DNA of 64,000 nt from Clostridia bacterium (GTDB lineage Bacteria; Bacillota; Clostridia; TANB77; UBA1234), in contig JAFTQC010000022.1 of assembly GCA_017462965.1 (NCBI GenBank), forward strand, positions 32,242-96,241, given 5' to 3'. Shown piece by piece: positions 53,865 to 63,240 of the stretch. Both the position numbers and the translations under genes were made by a program. Below the pieces are notes generated by a model. The model saw only the letters and a list, made by a program, of their open reading frames with translations, was not told the origin of the DNA and made no database searches. The number at the start of each line of letters is the position of its first letter. Positions within the stretch are counted from its first letter, which is position 1.

Positions 53865-54476
53865 ATGGAAATCGAAAAATATAAAAAAATTGCTAAAATA
53901 ATAGTCGTTTTGATAGTTTTTCTACTTTTAATTGTGTTTTTCATTTTGCCTAAGGCGAGTGATTATAAAGAAAGTGGAATTGGGAAGAACGAGGAAGGAA
54001 TATCTACAGATACTCCATTCGATGCATCAAATTATGATAATGGTAAATTAGTACAAGATTATCTGAATCCTACTGATGATGAAATTGGTGCAATCACTCA
54101 AAGATATGGAGTAGATAACTATGTTTTTAATGAACAAGGATTGTATGTATATGCTGTAAATGATGATGAGGAGAACAGGCTTTATACAGATGTTTGGCCT
54201 GATACAGCGTTTACGAATATGGTTCTAAAACCTGATTTAGATATGTATTTAATTGAGGTTGGCCAAACGTATTTAGTAATTAATCTTGAAAAGGTTACTG
54301 AAAAAGAGTTAAAACAATATATAAAAAGTATTGAGGATGATTTTTCAAGAGAATTATATTCAAGACATTCTGAAACTTTATATAGAGCCGTTAATGAGAA
54401 AAATATAATTGTAGATATACAGTATTATCCTAATACTTCAACAGCTTATATTAGATATGATTACCAAAATTATTAA
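53865..54476 (+). CDS. membrane-anchored hypothetical protein
   Basis: The 203-aa protein has one N-terminal membrane helix (residues 8-28) and an outside domain. No lipobox is seen. The outside domain has strand-rich segments (NYVFNEQGLYVYAVNDDEE, TNMVLKPDLDMYLIEVGQ). No family is recognised. TGAGGTGATG lies before the ATG. It is the fifth gene of the dnaX-to-phosphoribosyltransferase run. Confidence 0.6.
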   Translation: MEIEKYKKIAKIIVVLIVFLLLIVFFILPKASDYKESGIGKNEEGISTDTPFDASNYDNGKLVQDYLNPTDDEIGAITQRYGVDNYVFNEQGLYVYAVNDDEENRLYTDVWPDTAFTNMVLKPDLDMYLIEVGQTYLVINLEKVTEKELKQYIKSIEDDFSRELYSRHSETLYRAVNEKNIIVDIQYYPNTSTAYIRYDYQNY

Positions 54477-54491
54477 AGATGGAGAGTTGTT

Positions 54492-54968
54492 ATGAATCAA
54501 GAATTATATGATATGTCTTGGGAAGAATTAGAGAATGGTGCTCGAGAGATTTTAAAGCAGATACGCGATAAAGAAATTAAAGTTGATACATTGGTTCCGA
54601 TTTTAAGAGGTGGAGCTCCTCTGGGTGGAATTTTAAGTTGTAACATGCCTGGAACTGATATTTCTTATATTCATGTTAGAAGGAGTACAAGTGATGATAC
54701 AAACGCTTTTCTTGGGACTCCAGTTCTTAAAGGAATAACGAATCTTGATGCTGTAAAAGGGAAGAACATTTTAGTTGTTGACGATATGCTTGATAAAGGT
54801 GTGACGATGAAATTTGTTTTAGAAGAGTTGAAAAAACTTGAACCAGAAAGCATTCATGTTGCGGTAATATATAATTTCACAAAGCTTGATGATGAAGAAA
54901 AATTTTTAATTGGTGGAAAAATGGAAACTAAGAAGTGGATAGTATTTCCATGGGAAAAGAAAATATAA
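54492..54968 (+). CDS. phosphoribosyltransferase (Gpt-like)
   Basis: The 158-aa protein has a PRTase fold with the PRPP loop ILVVDDMLDKGVTM (about residues 94-107) and an upstream LVPILRGGAPLG. The length and DD-x-x-D-K-G-x-T pattern fit a purine or xanthine-guanine PRTase. The base specificity cannot be told. GGAGAGTT precedes the ATG. It is followed by a nested terminator. Confidence 0.85.
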   Translation: MNQELYDMSWEELENGAREILKQIRDKEIKVDTLVPILRGGAPLGGILSCNMPGTDISYIHVRRSTSDDTNAFLGTPVLKGITNLDAVKGKNILVVDDMLDKGVTMKFVLEELKKLEPESIHVAVIYNFTKLDDEEKFLIGGKMETKKWIVFPWEKKI

Positions 54969-54971
54969 ATA

Positions 54972-55082
54972 AAAAAAAGGACAAAGGGACGGGGCTTTTG
55001 TCCTTTTTTTCATTATTCAGTATATACTAATTATTTTTTACAATAAAAAAGGACAAAAGCCCCGTCCCTTTGTCCTTTTTTT
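54972..55082. terminator. nested terminator palindrome with 38-bp arms
   Basis: AAAAAAGGACAAAGGGACGG and GGCTTTTGTCC (about 54972-55009) are mirrored at 55045-55082. Each arm is itself a GGACAAA/TTTGTCC hairpin, so there are two single hairpins or one long stem. It lies between convergent genes. Confidence 0.85.
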
Positions 55083-55088
55083 ATTTTT

Positions 55089-56339
55089 TTACTTCTTTTT
55101 ATTCATCCAATCTTTTCCGTCTATTATTCTTGAAGCTAGCATTGATGATGCTGAGTCTCCAACTACGTTTAGAACAGTTGCAGGAGCATCAATTATTGTT
55201 GCTATAATTGTAAGAATAGGTAGAGTTGTAAGTGGATATCCTAGCATTGTTATAATCATTGTTTCTGAAATAGTTCCGCCACCTATTGGAACTGCTGTAA
55301 CAAATAATGTTGCTACAAGTGAGATTAATAGGATTTGACCAATTCCAGCAAGTGAATAAACATTTGTACCGAATAAACATACTAGAAACATTGCTTTGAA
55401 GACTGAGCCGATGATTGAGCCGTCTTTGTGGAAACTTGTTCCAAGTGGAATCATTGTTTCTGCGATGTCATCTGATACACCTATATTTTTAGCTGCCTGA
55501 AGATTTACAGGGATTGATGCTGCACTTGAACATGTAGCAAGGGCTGTAAATGTAGCAGGCAAGATATTTGACCAATATCTTTTTACTCCAATACTTCCTC
55601 CAGCGATGAATGCATATAATGTATACAAGACAAAGAAAACAAATAAGCATGCAATTGTATAGATGATAAATGTTTTCAAATATCCTACAGCAATTGCTGA
55701 ACCAAATGTTCCGATTAAAGCTGCAAAATAGCATCCAAGTCCGATTGGCGCATACCACATAACAATTTTTAGAAGCGACATTATTACGTCTGTTAAAGCT
55801 TCTAAAAGATTAAGCACAGGTTTTGATTTTTCTCCAGACATTCTCATTGCAAGACCAAATAAAATTGCAAATACTATGATTGCAACGATGTTGTCTCTTG
55901 AGAAAAGTTTTGAAAAATCGTTAACTGTCAAAACACTGACTGTTCTATCAAGAATCGAAAGTGATTCTGAAGAATCAGTAGCAGCCTCTTCGCCAAGGGT
56001 TTCTTTTATAATTTCAATTTCTTGGCCAGAAACTAATTTGACAGGATATGCTGCTAAAAGACCAACTACCACTGAGGCAAGTGATGTTATTACGAATACT
56101 AGTACAATTGTACCTAGTATTTTGCCAACTCTTTTAGGTTGACTGATTTTTGAAATAGAAGTTGAAATTGTAAGGAAAATTAATGGAACGATTATTATAA
56201 ACATCAAGTTTATGAATAAATCGCCAAGTGGACTAAGCACAGCTGCGTCTTCCTTGAAAATCAACCCCGCGATAGCACCTATAATTATAGCCGCTAACAA
56301 GATGAGCGTTTGCTTGTAATTTTTAAGAAACGTCTTCAT
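55089..56339 (-). CDS. DAACS-family dicarboxylate/amino acid:cation symporter (GltP-like)
   Basis: The 416-aa protein has eight helices plus two re-entrant hairpins. The first hairpin is ALATCSSAASIPVNL and the second PIGGGTISETMIITML. The DAACS helix with IIDAPATVLNVVGD, where the acidic residue binds substrate, follows. It takes up glutamate, aspartate or dicarboxylates with Na+ or H+. The exact substrate is not told. GGAGGTTTG precedes the ATG. Confidence 0.93.
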   Translation of the reverse strand: MKTFLKNYKQTLILLAAIIIGAIAGLIFKEDAAVLSPLGDLFINLMFIIIVPLIFLTISTSISKISQPKRVGKILGTIVLVFVITSLASVVVGLLAAYPVKLVSGQEIEIIKETLGEEAATDSSESLSILDRTVSVLTVNDFSKLFSRDNIVAIIVFAILFGLAMRMSGEKSKPVLNLLEALTDVIMSLLKIVMWYAPIGLGCYFAALIGTFGSAIAVGYLKTFIIYTIACLFVFFVLYTLYAFIAGGSIGVKRYWSNILPATFTALATCSSAASIPVNLQAAKNIGVSDDIAETMIPLGTSFHKDGSIIGSVFKAMFLVCLFGTNVYSLAGIGQILLISLVATLFVTAVPIGGGTISETMIITMLGYPLTTLPILTIIATIIDAPATVLNVVGDSASSMLASRIIDGKDWMNKKK

Positions 56340-56438
56340 AAAATCAAACCTCCTTTATGTAGTTTATAGAGCTATTATATAAATATTAAAAAGATTTTGC
56401 AATATGCAAAAAATATGTTAAGATTTAGCCAGGGGAGA

Positions 56439-56476
56439 AAATCGTCCATTTGACGGACGTACCCAACGGACGATTT
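56439..56476 (+). promoter_or_regulatory. hairpin in the leader of the MBL-fold gene
   Basis: AAATCGTCC (56439-56447) pairs with GGACGATTT (56468-56476). An alternative inner stem CGTCC with GGACG (56443-56459) uses the same left arm. It lies directly before GAGAGGAG and ATG 56493, so it could affect translation. Confidence 0.45.
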
Positions 56477-56492
56477 CGAGAGGAGAGTTAGT

Positions 56493-57122
56493 ATGTTAGA
56501 GAATGTTGAAGTTTTTTGCCACAATAGTATAAAGATTTGTGGCTCTAAGGTTATATATATTGATCCTTTTAAGTTGGAAAAGGATTTTCATGATGCTGAT
56601 TATATTTTTTCGACGCATACACATTATGATCATTTTTCGGAGGAGGATATAGAAAAATTGTTGAAAAAAGATACAATAATTATCACTCCAGATTCTTCAA
56701 GAGAGCTTGCTTGCGATTTGACAAGAGATAGAGAAAGGGTTGTTATTGTTGAACCTGATAAAGAATATGATGTGAAAGGTGTTAAGTTTGCTACGACGTA
56801 TGCGTACAATAAAGAGACCTTATATCATACGAAGAAAGAAAATTGGGTTGGTTATATTATTGAGCTTGATGGTGTTAAATATTATATCGCCGGGGATACG
56901 GATAATATTAAAGAACTTCATAATGTTGAATGCGATGTTGCGTTTATTCCTGTTGGTGGTAAGTATACGATGGGATATGAAGAGGCTGCAGACCTTGCTA
57001 ATACTATAAAAGCTAAGATTGTTGTGCCAACTCATTATGGATCTATTGTTGGTACAAAAGAAGATGCTGAAAAATTTGCGAATTTAGTTAGAGATAAAGA
57101 AGTTAAAATTTTAATAAAATAG
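56493..57122 (+). CDS. MBL-fold metallo-hydrolase (UlaG-like)
   Basis: The 209-aa protein has the metal motif STHTHYDHFSEED and further ligands in YYIAGDTDN and VVPTHYGSIVGT. This is the metallo-beta-lactamase fold of the UlaG-like group, but the substrate is unknown. GAGAGGAGAG precedes the ATG. The truA gene starts 12 bases after it, so they are probably co-transcribed. Confidence 0.88.
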   Translation: MLENVEVFCHNSIKICGSKVIYIDPFKLEKDFHDADYIFSTHTHYDHFSEEDIEKLLKKDTIIITPDSSRELACDLTRDRERVVIVEPDKEYDVKGVKFATTYAYNKETLYHTKKENWVGYIIELDGVKYYIAGDTDNIKELHNVECDVAFIPVGGKYTMGYEEAADLANTIKAKIVVPTHYGSIVGTKEDAEKFANLVRDKEVKILIK

Positions 57123-57134
57123 GATGTTGATTTT

Positions 57135-57878
57135 ATGCGTAATATTAAGTTGACAATTGAATACGATGGGAAAAATTTTGCTGGGTGGCAATCACAACCT
57201 GGAAAGGTTAGTATCCAGTCGGAAATTGAAAAAGCAATTAAGGAAATAACTGGTGAAGAGGTTGAAATTACTGCGTCTGGAAGAACTGATGCTGGAGTTC
57301 ATGCGCTTGGCCAAGTTGCTAACTTTCATACAAATACAAATATTGAAATTGAAAAAATTCCTTATGCGATTAATTCCAAACTTACGAAAAGTATTGTTAT
57401 AAAAAAGGCTGAGGAAGTGGAAGAGAGATTTCATGCAAGGTATAATTGTAAATTGAAAACATATAGATATATAGTGAATAATTCTGAATTTCCATCAGCA
57501 TTAGAGCGCTATCGTGAGTATCATATGCCTATAAAATTAGATATTGAAAGTATGAAAAAAGCATTGACTTTTTTTGAAGGTGAACATGATTTTAAAGGTT
57601 TTAAATCATCTGGCGGAAATGCTAAAAAGACTACTGTCAGAACGATTACAAAAGCTATATTGAAAGAAAATGATGGCAGAATTTTTATTGAACTTACTGG
57701 AAATGGATTTTTATATAATATGGTTAGAATAATTGCTGGAACGATTGTTGATGTTGGTCTTGGAAAAATAAATGCAGATGATATTCCTGAAATTATTGAA
57801 TCAAAGGATAGAACGAGAGCGGGAAAAACGCTGCCACCCCATGGGTTATATCTTTTGGAAGTACAATATGATGTTTAA
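57135..57878 (+). CDS. truA: tRNA pseudouridine(38-40) synthase TruA
   Basis: The 247-aa protein begins NIKLTIEYDGKNFAGWQSQP and has the catalytic Asp in TASGRTDAGVHALGQVANF. Further motifs are GEHDFKGFKSSGG and GNGFLYNMVRIIAGT. It modifies uridines 38-40 in the tRNA anticodon arm. At this length it is complete. Confidence 0.96.
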   Translation: MRNIKLTIEYDGKNFAGWQSQPGKVSIQSEIEKAIKEITGEEVEITASGRTDAGVHALGQVANFHTNTNIEIEKIPYAINSKLTKSIVIKKAEEVEERFHARYNCKLKTYRYIVNNSEFPSALERYREYHMPIKLDIESMKKALTFFEGEHDFKGFKSSGGNAKKTTVRTITKAILKENDGRIFIELTGNGFLYNMVRIIAGTIVDVGLGKINADDIPEIIESKDRTRAGKTLPPHGLYLLEVQYDV

Positions 57879-57891
57879 ATGTGGAGGAAAG

Positions 57892-58731
57892 ATGGATTTA
57901 TCTAATGAAAATGTTATACATATAAGGCGTGGAGAAATTGAATATTTGCAGTTTAGAAAGTTAAATCAATATCCTGAAATTTCTCATGCATACATTTTAA
58001 AACCACTGGATTTGAGAAGTCATAATTCTAATGATGTTGTGCAGAATTATAAAGTTGCTTTTGATAGCTTGGATTTGAAGATTGAAACACTTTTAAGACC
58101 TCATCAAAAACATACTGATAATGTTGTTTGCATTCATGAAAAGAAAAATGAAGATAAACCAGATATTTTTATGGATTATTTAGAAAATATAGATGGTGCG
58201 ATAACTGATAAATCTGGGATAACGCTTGCTACAACAAATGCTGACTGTATTTTGCTTTTGATATATGATCCTGTAAAAAAAGTTATTGCAAATGTGCATT
58301 CTGGTTGGAGAGGAACATTCGCGAAAATCTGCGAAGTTGCAGTAAAGAAAATGATTGCGGAATATGACTCAAAACCAGAAGATATAGTTGTATGCATTTG
58401 CCCAAGCATCAGAAAATGTCATTTTGAAGTGGATATGGATGTAAAAGAAGAGTGTGAAAAAATATTTTCATATACAAATAAATTAGATGAGATAATTAGA
58501 GTTGGTGAAGTAAAAGAAGGAAAGCAAAAATATTTTATAGATACTGTTATGATAAATAAGATTGTTTTACAAGATTTAGGCGTGAAAGAGGAAAACATTA
58601 TAGATTCAGGAATTTGTAGCGTCTGCTGTCACGAAAAAATTCATTCAAGAAGAGCAGATGGAATCGATTATGGACTTGGAAGTGCGATAATTTTTGGAAA
58701 TTGGGACGGTTCCTTTTTCCAAATTCAGTGA
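57892..58731 (+). CDS. laccase-domain (YfiH/PgeF) protein with repeat-derived C-terminus
   Basis: The start is ATG 57892 after TGTGGAGGAAAG. Family motifs are TNADCILLLIYD, ANVHSGWRGTFAKI, CICPSIRKCHFEVD and SGICSVCCHEKIHSRRADG, with the metal-binding His and Cys residues. Such proteins are purine nucleoside-cleaving enzymes active on adenosine. The last 11 codons (GNWDGSFFQIQ with TGA) lie in the GGGACGGTTC arm of the 190-bp element, so the repeat supplies the stop codon and tail. Usual members end near the SAIIF position. Confidence 0.85.
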   Translation: MDLSNENVIHIRRGEIEYLQFRKLNQYPEISHAYILKPLDLRSHNSNDVVQNYKVAFDSLDLKIETLLRPHQKHTDNVVCIHEKKNEDKPDIFMDYLENIDGAITDKSGITLATTNADCILLLIYDPVKKVIANVHSGWRGTFAKICEVAVKKMIAEYDSKPEDIVVCICPSIRKCHFEVDMDVKEECEKIFSYTNKLDEIIRVGEVKEGKQKYFIDTVMINKIVLQDLGVKEENIIDSGICSVCCHEKIHSRRADGIDYGLGSAIIFGNWDGSFFQIQ

Positions 58732-58889
58732 AAATCAACAAAAAAAGTATTGTTTTTAAGCCTCGGACAACTTATTGTGCATCGCAAACATGATGCGATG
58801 CCAATAAGAACTCGGCGACAAAAAACAATACTTTTTTGTTGTTTCAAAATGTTTGATTTTTGGGAAAAGGAACCGTTCCCTTGTCCAAA
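58694..58889. repeat. 190-bp nested hairpin element, copy 2
   Basis: The outer GGGACGGTTC arms are at 58694-58725 and about 58855-58889. Stem A is at 58740-58757 and 58821-58837, and stem B CTTATTGTGCATCGCA (58771-58786) with TGCGATGCCAATAAG (58794-58808), loop AACATGA. The stem A span is 98 bases, as in copy 1. Relative to copy 1, both sides of stem B change so that pairing is kept. Confidence 0.85.
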
Positions 58890-58895
58890 AAATTT

Positions 58896-59483
58896 TTAAA
58901 ATGATATTTCATCAATCGCATATTTTATAATTGTGTTTTCTGGTTCTGTTGTTAATTTGATTGTAACATCTTCAATTTTCAATACTTCTGTATCAACATT
59001 TTTTATAATTGAACAATTAATTTCATATCCGTTTTTCGTCTCTTTTAATGAATTAATTTGATCAATTTTGTAATATGATGGTGTAGATGGTCGACAATAA
59101 TAGTATTCATTTTCACTATCATATAAATAGTAAAAATCTTCTATTTCAATTGGCGCTTCAACGGTGATCCCTGTAAGCTCTAGTATGACTGAGTGTAGGT
59201 CATCTTTTGAAACATATTCAAAATATGTATTTTCATCGTTATATTCTTGAAGCAATCCTTTTTTGGTAGCAAGTTGCATCGCTACATCAAGAAGTTTTGA
59301 CTCATCGTATTCTTCAGAAGAATATTTTTCCAAGTTTATAATTATGTCTAAATCAAGTTCGTTCTTTAAAGTTTCCTGCATTTGTGCATCCTTTATGTTG
59401 GTATTACTTGATAGAAGCATCAAGAGAATTATAGCCACAATTATGGTTAAAGCTCCTGCTAGTATCAGGTTTTTCTTATTCAT
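58896..59483 (-). CDS. membrane-anchored hypothetical protein
   Basis: The 195-aa protein has one N-terminal helix (residues 6-25) and an acidic outside domain with tyrosine-rich DFYYLYDSENEYYYC. AGGAGGAATTT precedes the ATG. No family is recognised; the fold may resemble periplasmic sensor-like domains. It is flanked by the 190-bp element on its 3' side. Confidence 0.6.
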   Translation of the reverse strand: MNKKNLILAGALTIIVAIILLMLLSSNTNIKDAQMQETLKNELDLDIIINLEKYSSEEYDESKLLDVAMQLATKKGLLQEYNDENTYFEYVSKDDLHSVILELTGITVEAPIEIEDFYYLYDSENEYYYCRPSTPSYYKIDQINSLKETKNGYEINCSIIKNVDTEVLKIEDVTIKLTTEPENTIIKYAIDEISF

Positions 59484-59583
59484 AAAATTCCTCCTATGTA
59501 TAACAGTTTAAAATAGTCACAAAAAAATTTTTGTGACTTACACAAGTATTTTACCATATTTTTTTAATATGCAATAGATAATT

Positions 59584-59625
59584 TAAAAAAATGGACAAAA
59601 GCCCCGTCCCCTTGTCCATTTTTTT
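59584..59625. terminator. GGACAAAA hairpin
   Basis: AAAAAAATGGACAAAAG pairs with CTTGTCCATTTTTTT around CCCCGTCCC. It lies upstream of both divergent genes and may serve as a roadblock or bidirectional terminator. Confidence 0.7.
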
Positions 59626-59698
59626 AGTTATATGTGGTATGGAATCTAGAAGATTTGACATACTAAAGATAAAATAAAATTTAATGGAGGTTGTGCTT

Positions 59699-60076
59699 GT
59701 GATTGATATAAAAGAATCTAACGATGAAATAAAAAAGGAATTTAGAGTTGAGCCTGTGAAAGCATATGAAATATACGATGAAAATAAACTTGTTGGATAT
59801 GGAACAATAAATAAGGATGATAAAAATTTGGTGACAGTGTATATAAAAGAAGAGTGTAGAGGAAATGGATATGGAAAGAAAATGTTTCATAGTTTGCTAA
59901 AAACAGCGATGGATATGGGATATGAGGATGTAAATTTGATGGTCTCAAATAATAATGTTCCGATGCTAAAGATAATTGAAGATGTAAACGGATTTGAAAC
60001 TGCTAAAAATAATCAATTTACTAAGTATATTGTACATGTTGGTTCGCCATTTGATGGAGTGTTCGATTGTGAATAA
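59699..60076 (+). CDS. GNAT-family N-acetyltransferase
   Basis: I chose GTG 59699, eight bases after GGAGG, over ATG 59684. The 125-aa protein has the acetyl-CoA binding motif ECRGNGYGKKMFHSLL and following strands (DVNLMVSNNNVPMLKII). It is a small GNAT enzyme with unknown acceptor. Confidence 0.8.
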   Translation: MIDIKESNDEIKKEFRVEPVKAYEIYDENKLVGYGTINKDDKNLVTVYIKEECRGNGYGKKMFHSLLKTAMDMGYEDVNLMVSNNNVPMLKIIEDVNGFETAKNNQFTKYIVHVGSPFDGVFDCE

Positions 60077-60078
60077 AG

Positions 60079-60131
60079 TTGGAAATTGGGACGGGGCTGT
60101 TCCTCTTGCTAAGCCCCGTCCCAATTTCTAA
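60079..60131. terminator. GGGACGGGGC terminator between convergent genes
   Basis: TTGGAAATTGGGACGGGGCT pairs with AGCCCCGTCCCAATTTCTAA. It is a strong bidirectional stem between the GNAT gene and the permease gene. Confidence 0.8.
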
Positions 60132-60132
60132 G

Positions 60133-60897
60133 TTAGAAAAGTTCGACTGCTAATATTGAAATGCTTATGATAATTAGAATGATTCCTGTGATACGGTTTA
60201 AAGTAAGTGCGTCTGATTTGTTTGCAATTTTGGCGGCAATTCTAGCCCATAACAGTGTGGATAATACGCATGTTATTAAGCAAGCTAAATTTGGAAGTCC
60301 GCCGATTGCAAAGTGACTTGCAGCACCTGTTAATGCAGTGAATGTCATTACAAATACGCTAGTCCCGACGGCGGTTTTTAGTTCGTACCCTAACACAGTT
60401 GTAAGGACAAGAAGCATCATCATTCCGCCACCTGCACCCACGAAGCCGCAAATGAATCCGATTAATATGCCACATAAAATTGAGGAAATAATTCTTCTTG
60501 ATTTTGAAAGAGAATCAAGATTTTTGCTAGTATTCATTACTGGTTTTATGATAAATTTAATACCTAAAATTAATGTCATAAAAACTGAAAAGCTTCCCAT
60601 TGTTGTGTTTGGAACATGGCTTGCTATCAAGCTTCCAATGGCGGTAAAAATTAAAACTGTTATTAATATTACTAATCCATTTTTTATATCTAAATTTTTA
60701 TTTTTCTTGTATGTATACGTGCTCACTCCGCTTGCCAAAACATCACTTGCAAGCGCAATTCCAACAGCTTCATAAGCTGGCATTCCTAAAAAAGTTATAA
60801 GCATCGGACTAATTGCAGCAGCAGCGCTCATGCCTGCAAAGCCAGTTCCAAGGCCAGCTGCAATGCCTGATAAAAAACAAACAATTATATCTAACAT
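60133..60897 (-). CDS. TauE/SafE-family membrane permease
   Basis: The 254-aa protein has eight helices. Two repeats share a Gly-rich GAGGGMMMLLVLTTVLGYE-like motif, and the first begins GLGTGFAGMSAAAAISPML. The family moves sulfite, sulfonates or organic acids across the membrane. The substrate is unknown. No regulator is adjacent. Confidence 0.88.
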   Translation of the reverse strand: MLDIIVCFLSGIAAGLGTGFAGMSAAAAISPMLITFLGMPAYEAVGIALASDVLASGVSTYTYKKNKNLDIKNGLVILITVLIFTAIGSLIASHVPNTTMGSFSVFMTLILGIKFIIKPVMNTSKNLDSLSKSRRIISSILCGILIGFICGFVGAGGGMMMLLVLTTVLGYELKTAVGTSVFVMTFTALTGAASHFAIGGLPNLACLITCVLSTLLWARIAAKIANKSDALTLNRITGIILIIISISILAVELF

Positions 60898-60938
60898 AAT
60901 CTCACCCTTTGAAATTTATAATATAAATAATTATAGTT

Positions 60939-62915
60939 TTATAATTCTTTTAGCACAATTGCAGTTCGTGCAGGAATATATAATTCTATAAAATACTGAT
61001 CGTTAAACTTTTTTACTGGATATGTCATGTGTGCAACCATTCCATTTCCGCCATACTTAAAATCATCACTGCAAAATAAAACTGTATAATCCTTGCATTG
61101 TGGGACTGGAACAAGCACGTTTGTTAATGAGTTAGTTGGATTAAAATTGAATGCGAAAACTAAACCATGACGATAAAATGCAATTGTTTGTTCAGGATCC
61201 TTCATTAACAGAAGATCTGGCATTTTTTGATTAAAAATATGATTTTCTTTTGTGACTTTAATCATATCTTTATCGAAATCACTTAGCCAACTATATTTTA
61301 AGAAACCATTGTGGGGAAGATTCCACTGCCTACGACAATATTTGAAATCCCATCCGTTGCCTTCGCGAGGAAAGTCAATCCATTCAGGATGTCCAAATTC
61401 GTTACCCATGAAATTTAGATAAGCTTCGCCACCACCTGCTAATGTGAAAAGTCGGATCATTTTGTGAAGCGCAATAGCACGATCAATTGTAGGATTATGG
61501 CAAATTCTATCCATATCTGTGTACATAGCGGCATCAGCAAGTCTAAATATGATAGTTTTATCACCAACAAGTGCTTGGTCGTGACTTTCTGCATAAGACA
61601 CTGTATTTTCACCAGGACGTCTTAAGCACATGTCATTCCACATTTGCCTTATATTCCAATCCTCATCGCGTTTTTCTTTTATTGTACGAATCCACATATC
61701 TGGAATTCCCATGGCAAGACGATAATCGAAACCAATGCCTCCGTCTTTAATTGGAAGACACATACCAGGCATACCAGACATATCTTCTACGATTGTTATT
61801 GCTTTAGGATTTACTTGATGAATCAATTCGTTGGCAAGTTGAAGGTATGTAATTGCTTCTACGTCCGTATTATCTGAAAAATATTTCTTGTCATTATCAA
61901 AAGTCGACTCTAATGCATGATTATGATAAATCATAGAAGTTACACCGTCAAAACGAAAACCATCAAAATGATACTCAGTCATCCAAAACTTTAGATTTGA
62001 AAGAAGAAAATGAATGACTTCATCTTTTCCATAATTAAAACATTTGGTATCCCAGGCAGGATGATCACCTTTTTTATCATCATGAAAAAATTGCCACGTA
62101 GTACCATCAAACATATTTATTCCTTCTGTTGTATTTTTTACCGCATGAGAATGGACAACATCAAGAAGCATTCGAATGCCCATTTCATGTGCTTTATTAA
62201 CTAAGTATTTTAAATCTTCAGGTTTCCCGAACCAACTAGAAGCTGCAAAAAAATTTGAGACTTGATAACCAAAACTGCCATAATAGGGATGTTCCATAAT
62301 TGCCATAAGCTGAACAGTATTATAGCCAGATTCTTTAATCCATGGCAAAGTTTTATCCGCAAATTCGCGATAAGTACTAACTTTATAATCCTCTTGAGCC
62401 ATGCCAACATGAGCTTCATATATATAAACACTATCTTCGGGCTGAAAATTTTCATCTGTCCAATCAAAAGTTTTTTTATCATCGACAACTTCTGCGGTCC
62501 AGATATGAGTTTTAGAATCTTGCGTTACTCTTCTTGCATAAAGTGGGATATGTTCAGTACGAGTCATATTAGCATCAACTATAGTTTTAACTTTACAGCC
62601 ATCCCACAAAGCGTTTTCTGGAAGTTCTAATTCCCAAACACCATTTCCTATTTTTTTCATAGGATGCATTGTCCAATTCCAATTATTAAAATCTCCAGTC
62701 AGATAAAGTTGATAAGCGCTTGGAGCCCATTCGCGATAGACCCAGCCATTATCTAAATGATGTATTCCAAAGTATTCATGCGCATTAGCGAAATCGCTTA
62801 ATGTTATTTTATTATCAAGAATTCTCCATTTAGTGATTTTATAACGATGCATACGAAAAGCAATATCATATGAAAAAGATTTTAATTGTGGATTAAATTC
62901 GAATATTTTATACAT
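60939..62915 (-). CDS. 1,4-alpha-glucan branching enzyme (GH13)
   Basis: The 658-aa protein has an N-terminal CBM48-like domain (YREWAPSAYQLYLTGDFNNW). The catalytic barrel has DVVHSHAVKN, nucleophile in GFRFDGVTSM (about 323), acid/base Glu in ITIVEDMSGMPG (about 375) and ESHDQALVGDK. The C-terminal beta domain is complete. It resembles the eukaryote-like GBE group and introduces alpha-1,6 branches into glycogen. No glgA or glgC lies in the window. Confidence 0.9.
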   Translation of the reverse strand: MYKIFEFNPQLKSFSYDIAFRMHRYKITKWRILDNKITLSDFANAHEYFGIHHLDNGWVYREWAPSAYQLYLTGDFNNWNWTMHPMKKIGNGVWELELPENALWDGCKVKTIVDANMTRTEHIPLYARRVTQDSKTHIWTAEVVDDKKTFDWTDENFQPEDSVYIYEAHVGMAQEDYKVSTYREFADKTLPWIKESGYNTVQLMAIMEHPYYGSFGYQVSNFFAASSWFGKPEDLKYLVNKAHEMGIRMLLDVVHSHAVKNTTEGINMFDGTTWQFFHDDKKGDHPAWDTKCFNYGKDEVIHFLLSNLKFWMTEYHFDGFRFDGVTSMIYHNHALESTFDNDKKYFSDNTDVEAITYLQLANELIHQVNPKAITIVEDMSGMPGMCLPIKDGGIGFDYRLAMGIPDMWIRTIKEKRDEDWNIRQMWNDMCLRRPGENTVSYAESHDQALVGDKTIIFRLADAAMYTDMDRICHNPTIDRAIALHKMIRLFTLAGGGEAYLNFMGNEFGHPEWIDFPREGNGWDFKYCRRQWNLPHNGFLKYSWLSDFDKDMIKVTKENHIFNQKMPDLLLMKDPEQTIAFYRHGLVFAFNFNPTNSLTNVLVPVPQCKDYTVLFCSDDFKYGGNGMVAHMTYPVKKFNDQYFIELYIPARTAIVLKEL

Positions 62916-63240
62916 AAAACCTCCGTAAATTATTGTATATTTGATTGTTAAGATATTTCATATGTTTTTATATTTAAAGGCTATTCAAAAAAATAGGGAG
63001 TGCAAAAAAAGCCCCGTCCCTATTTCCGAGTTTTTTACAGTCCCTACAAATTGGTGGAGATGAGGAGAATCATAAATTCCTCAAATTATCATTATGCTAT
63101 AGCCATACTAGTTTCTTGTCAAAACTTGATATAACAGTAAATACAAGCTTTAAAAGTATGTGCGAAAATGTCCTACTTGTATTTAAAATATATCATCTTT
63201 TTTTAGCTCACGTTTGTACAAATCGTTTGTACAAACGTGG
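62916..63240. other. 325-base intergenic region
   Basis: No gene is seen. It holds a GGGAC hairpin (62990-63025), an inverted repeat AAATACAAG / CTTGTATTT (63139-63147 and 63176-63184), and the terminator-like CACGTTTGTACAAA / TTTGTACAAACGTG (63209-63239) of the recombinase. Part could be an attachment site for the element to the right. Confidence 0.45.
63209..63239 (-). terminator. terminator-like stem after the recombinase
   Basis: CACGTTTGTACAAA and TTTGTACAAACGTG pair perfectly over 14 bases with a 3-base loop. On the minus strand it is followed by AGCTAAAAAAAGATG. Confidence 0.7.
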
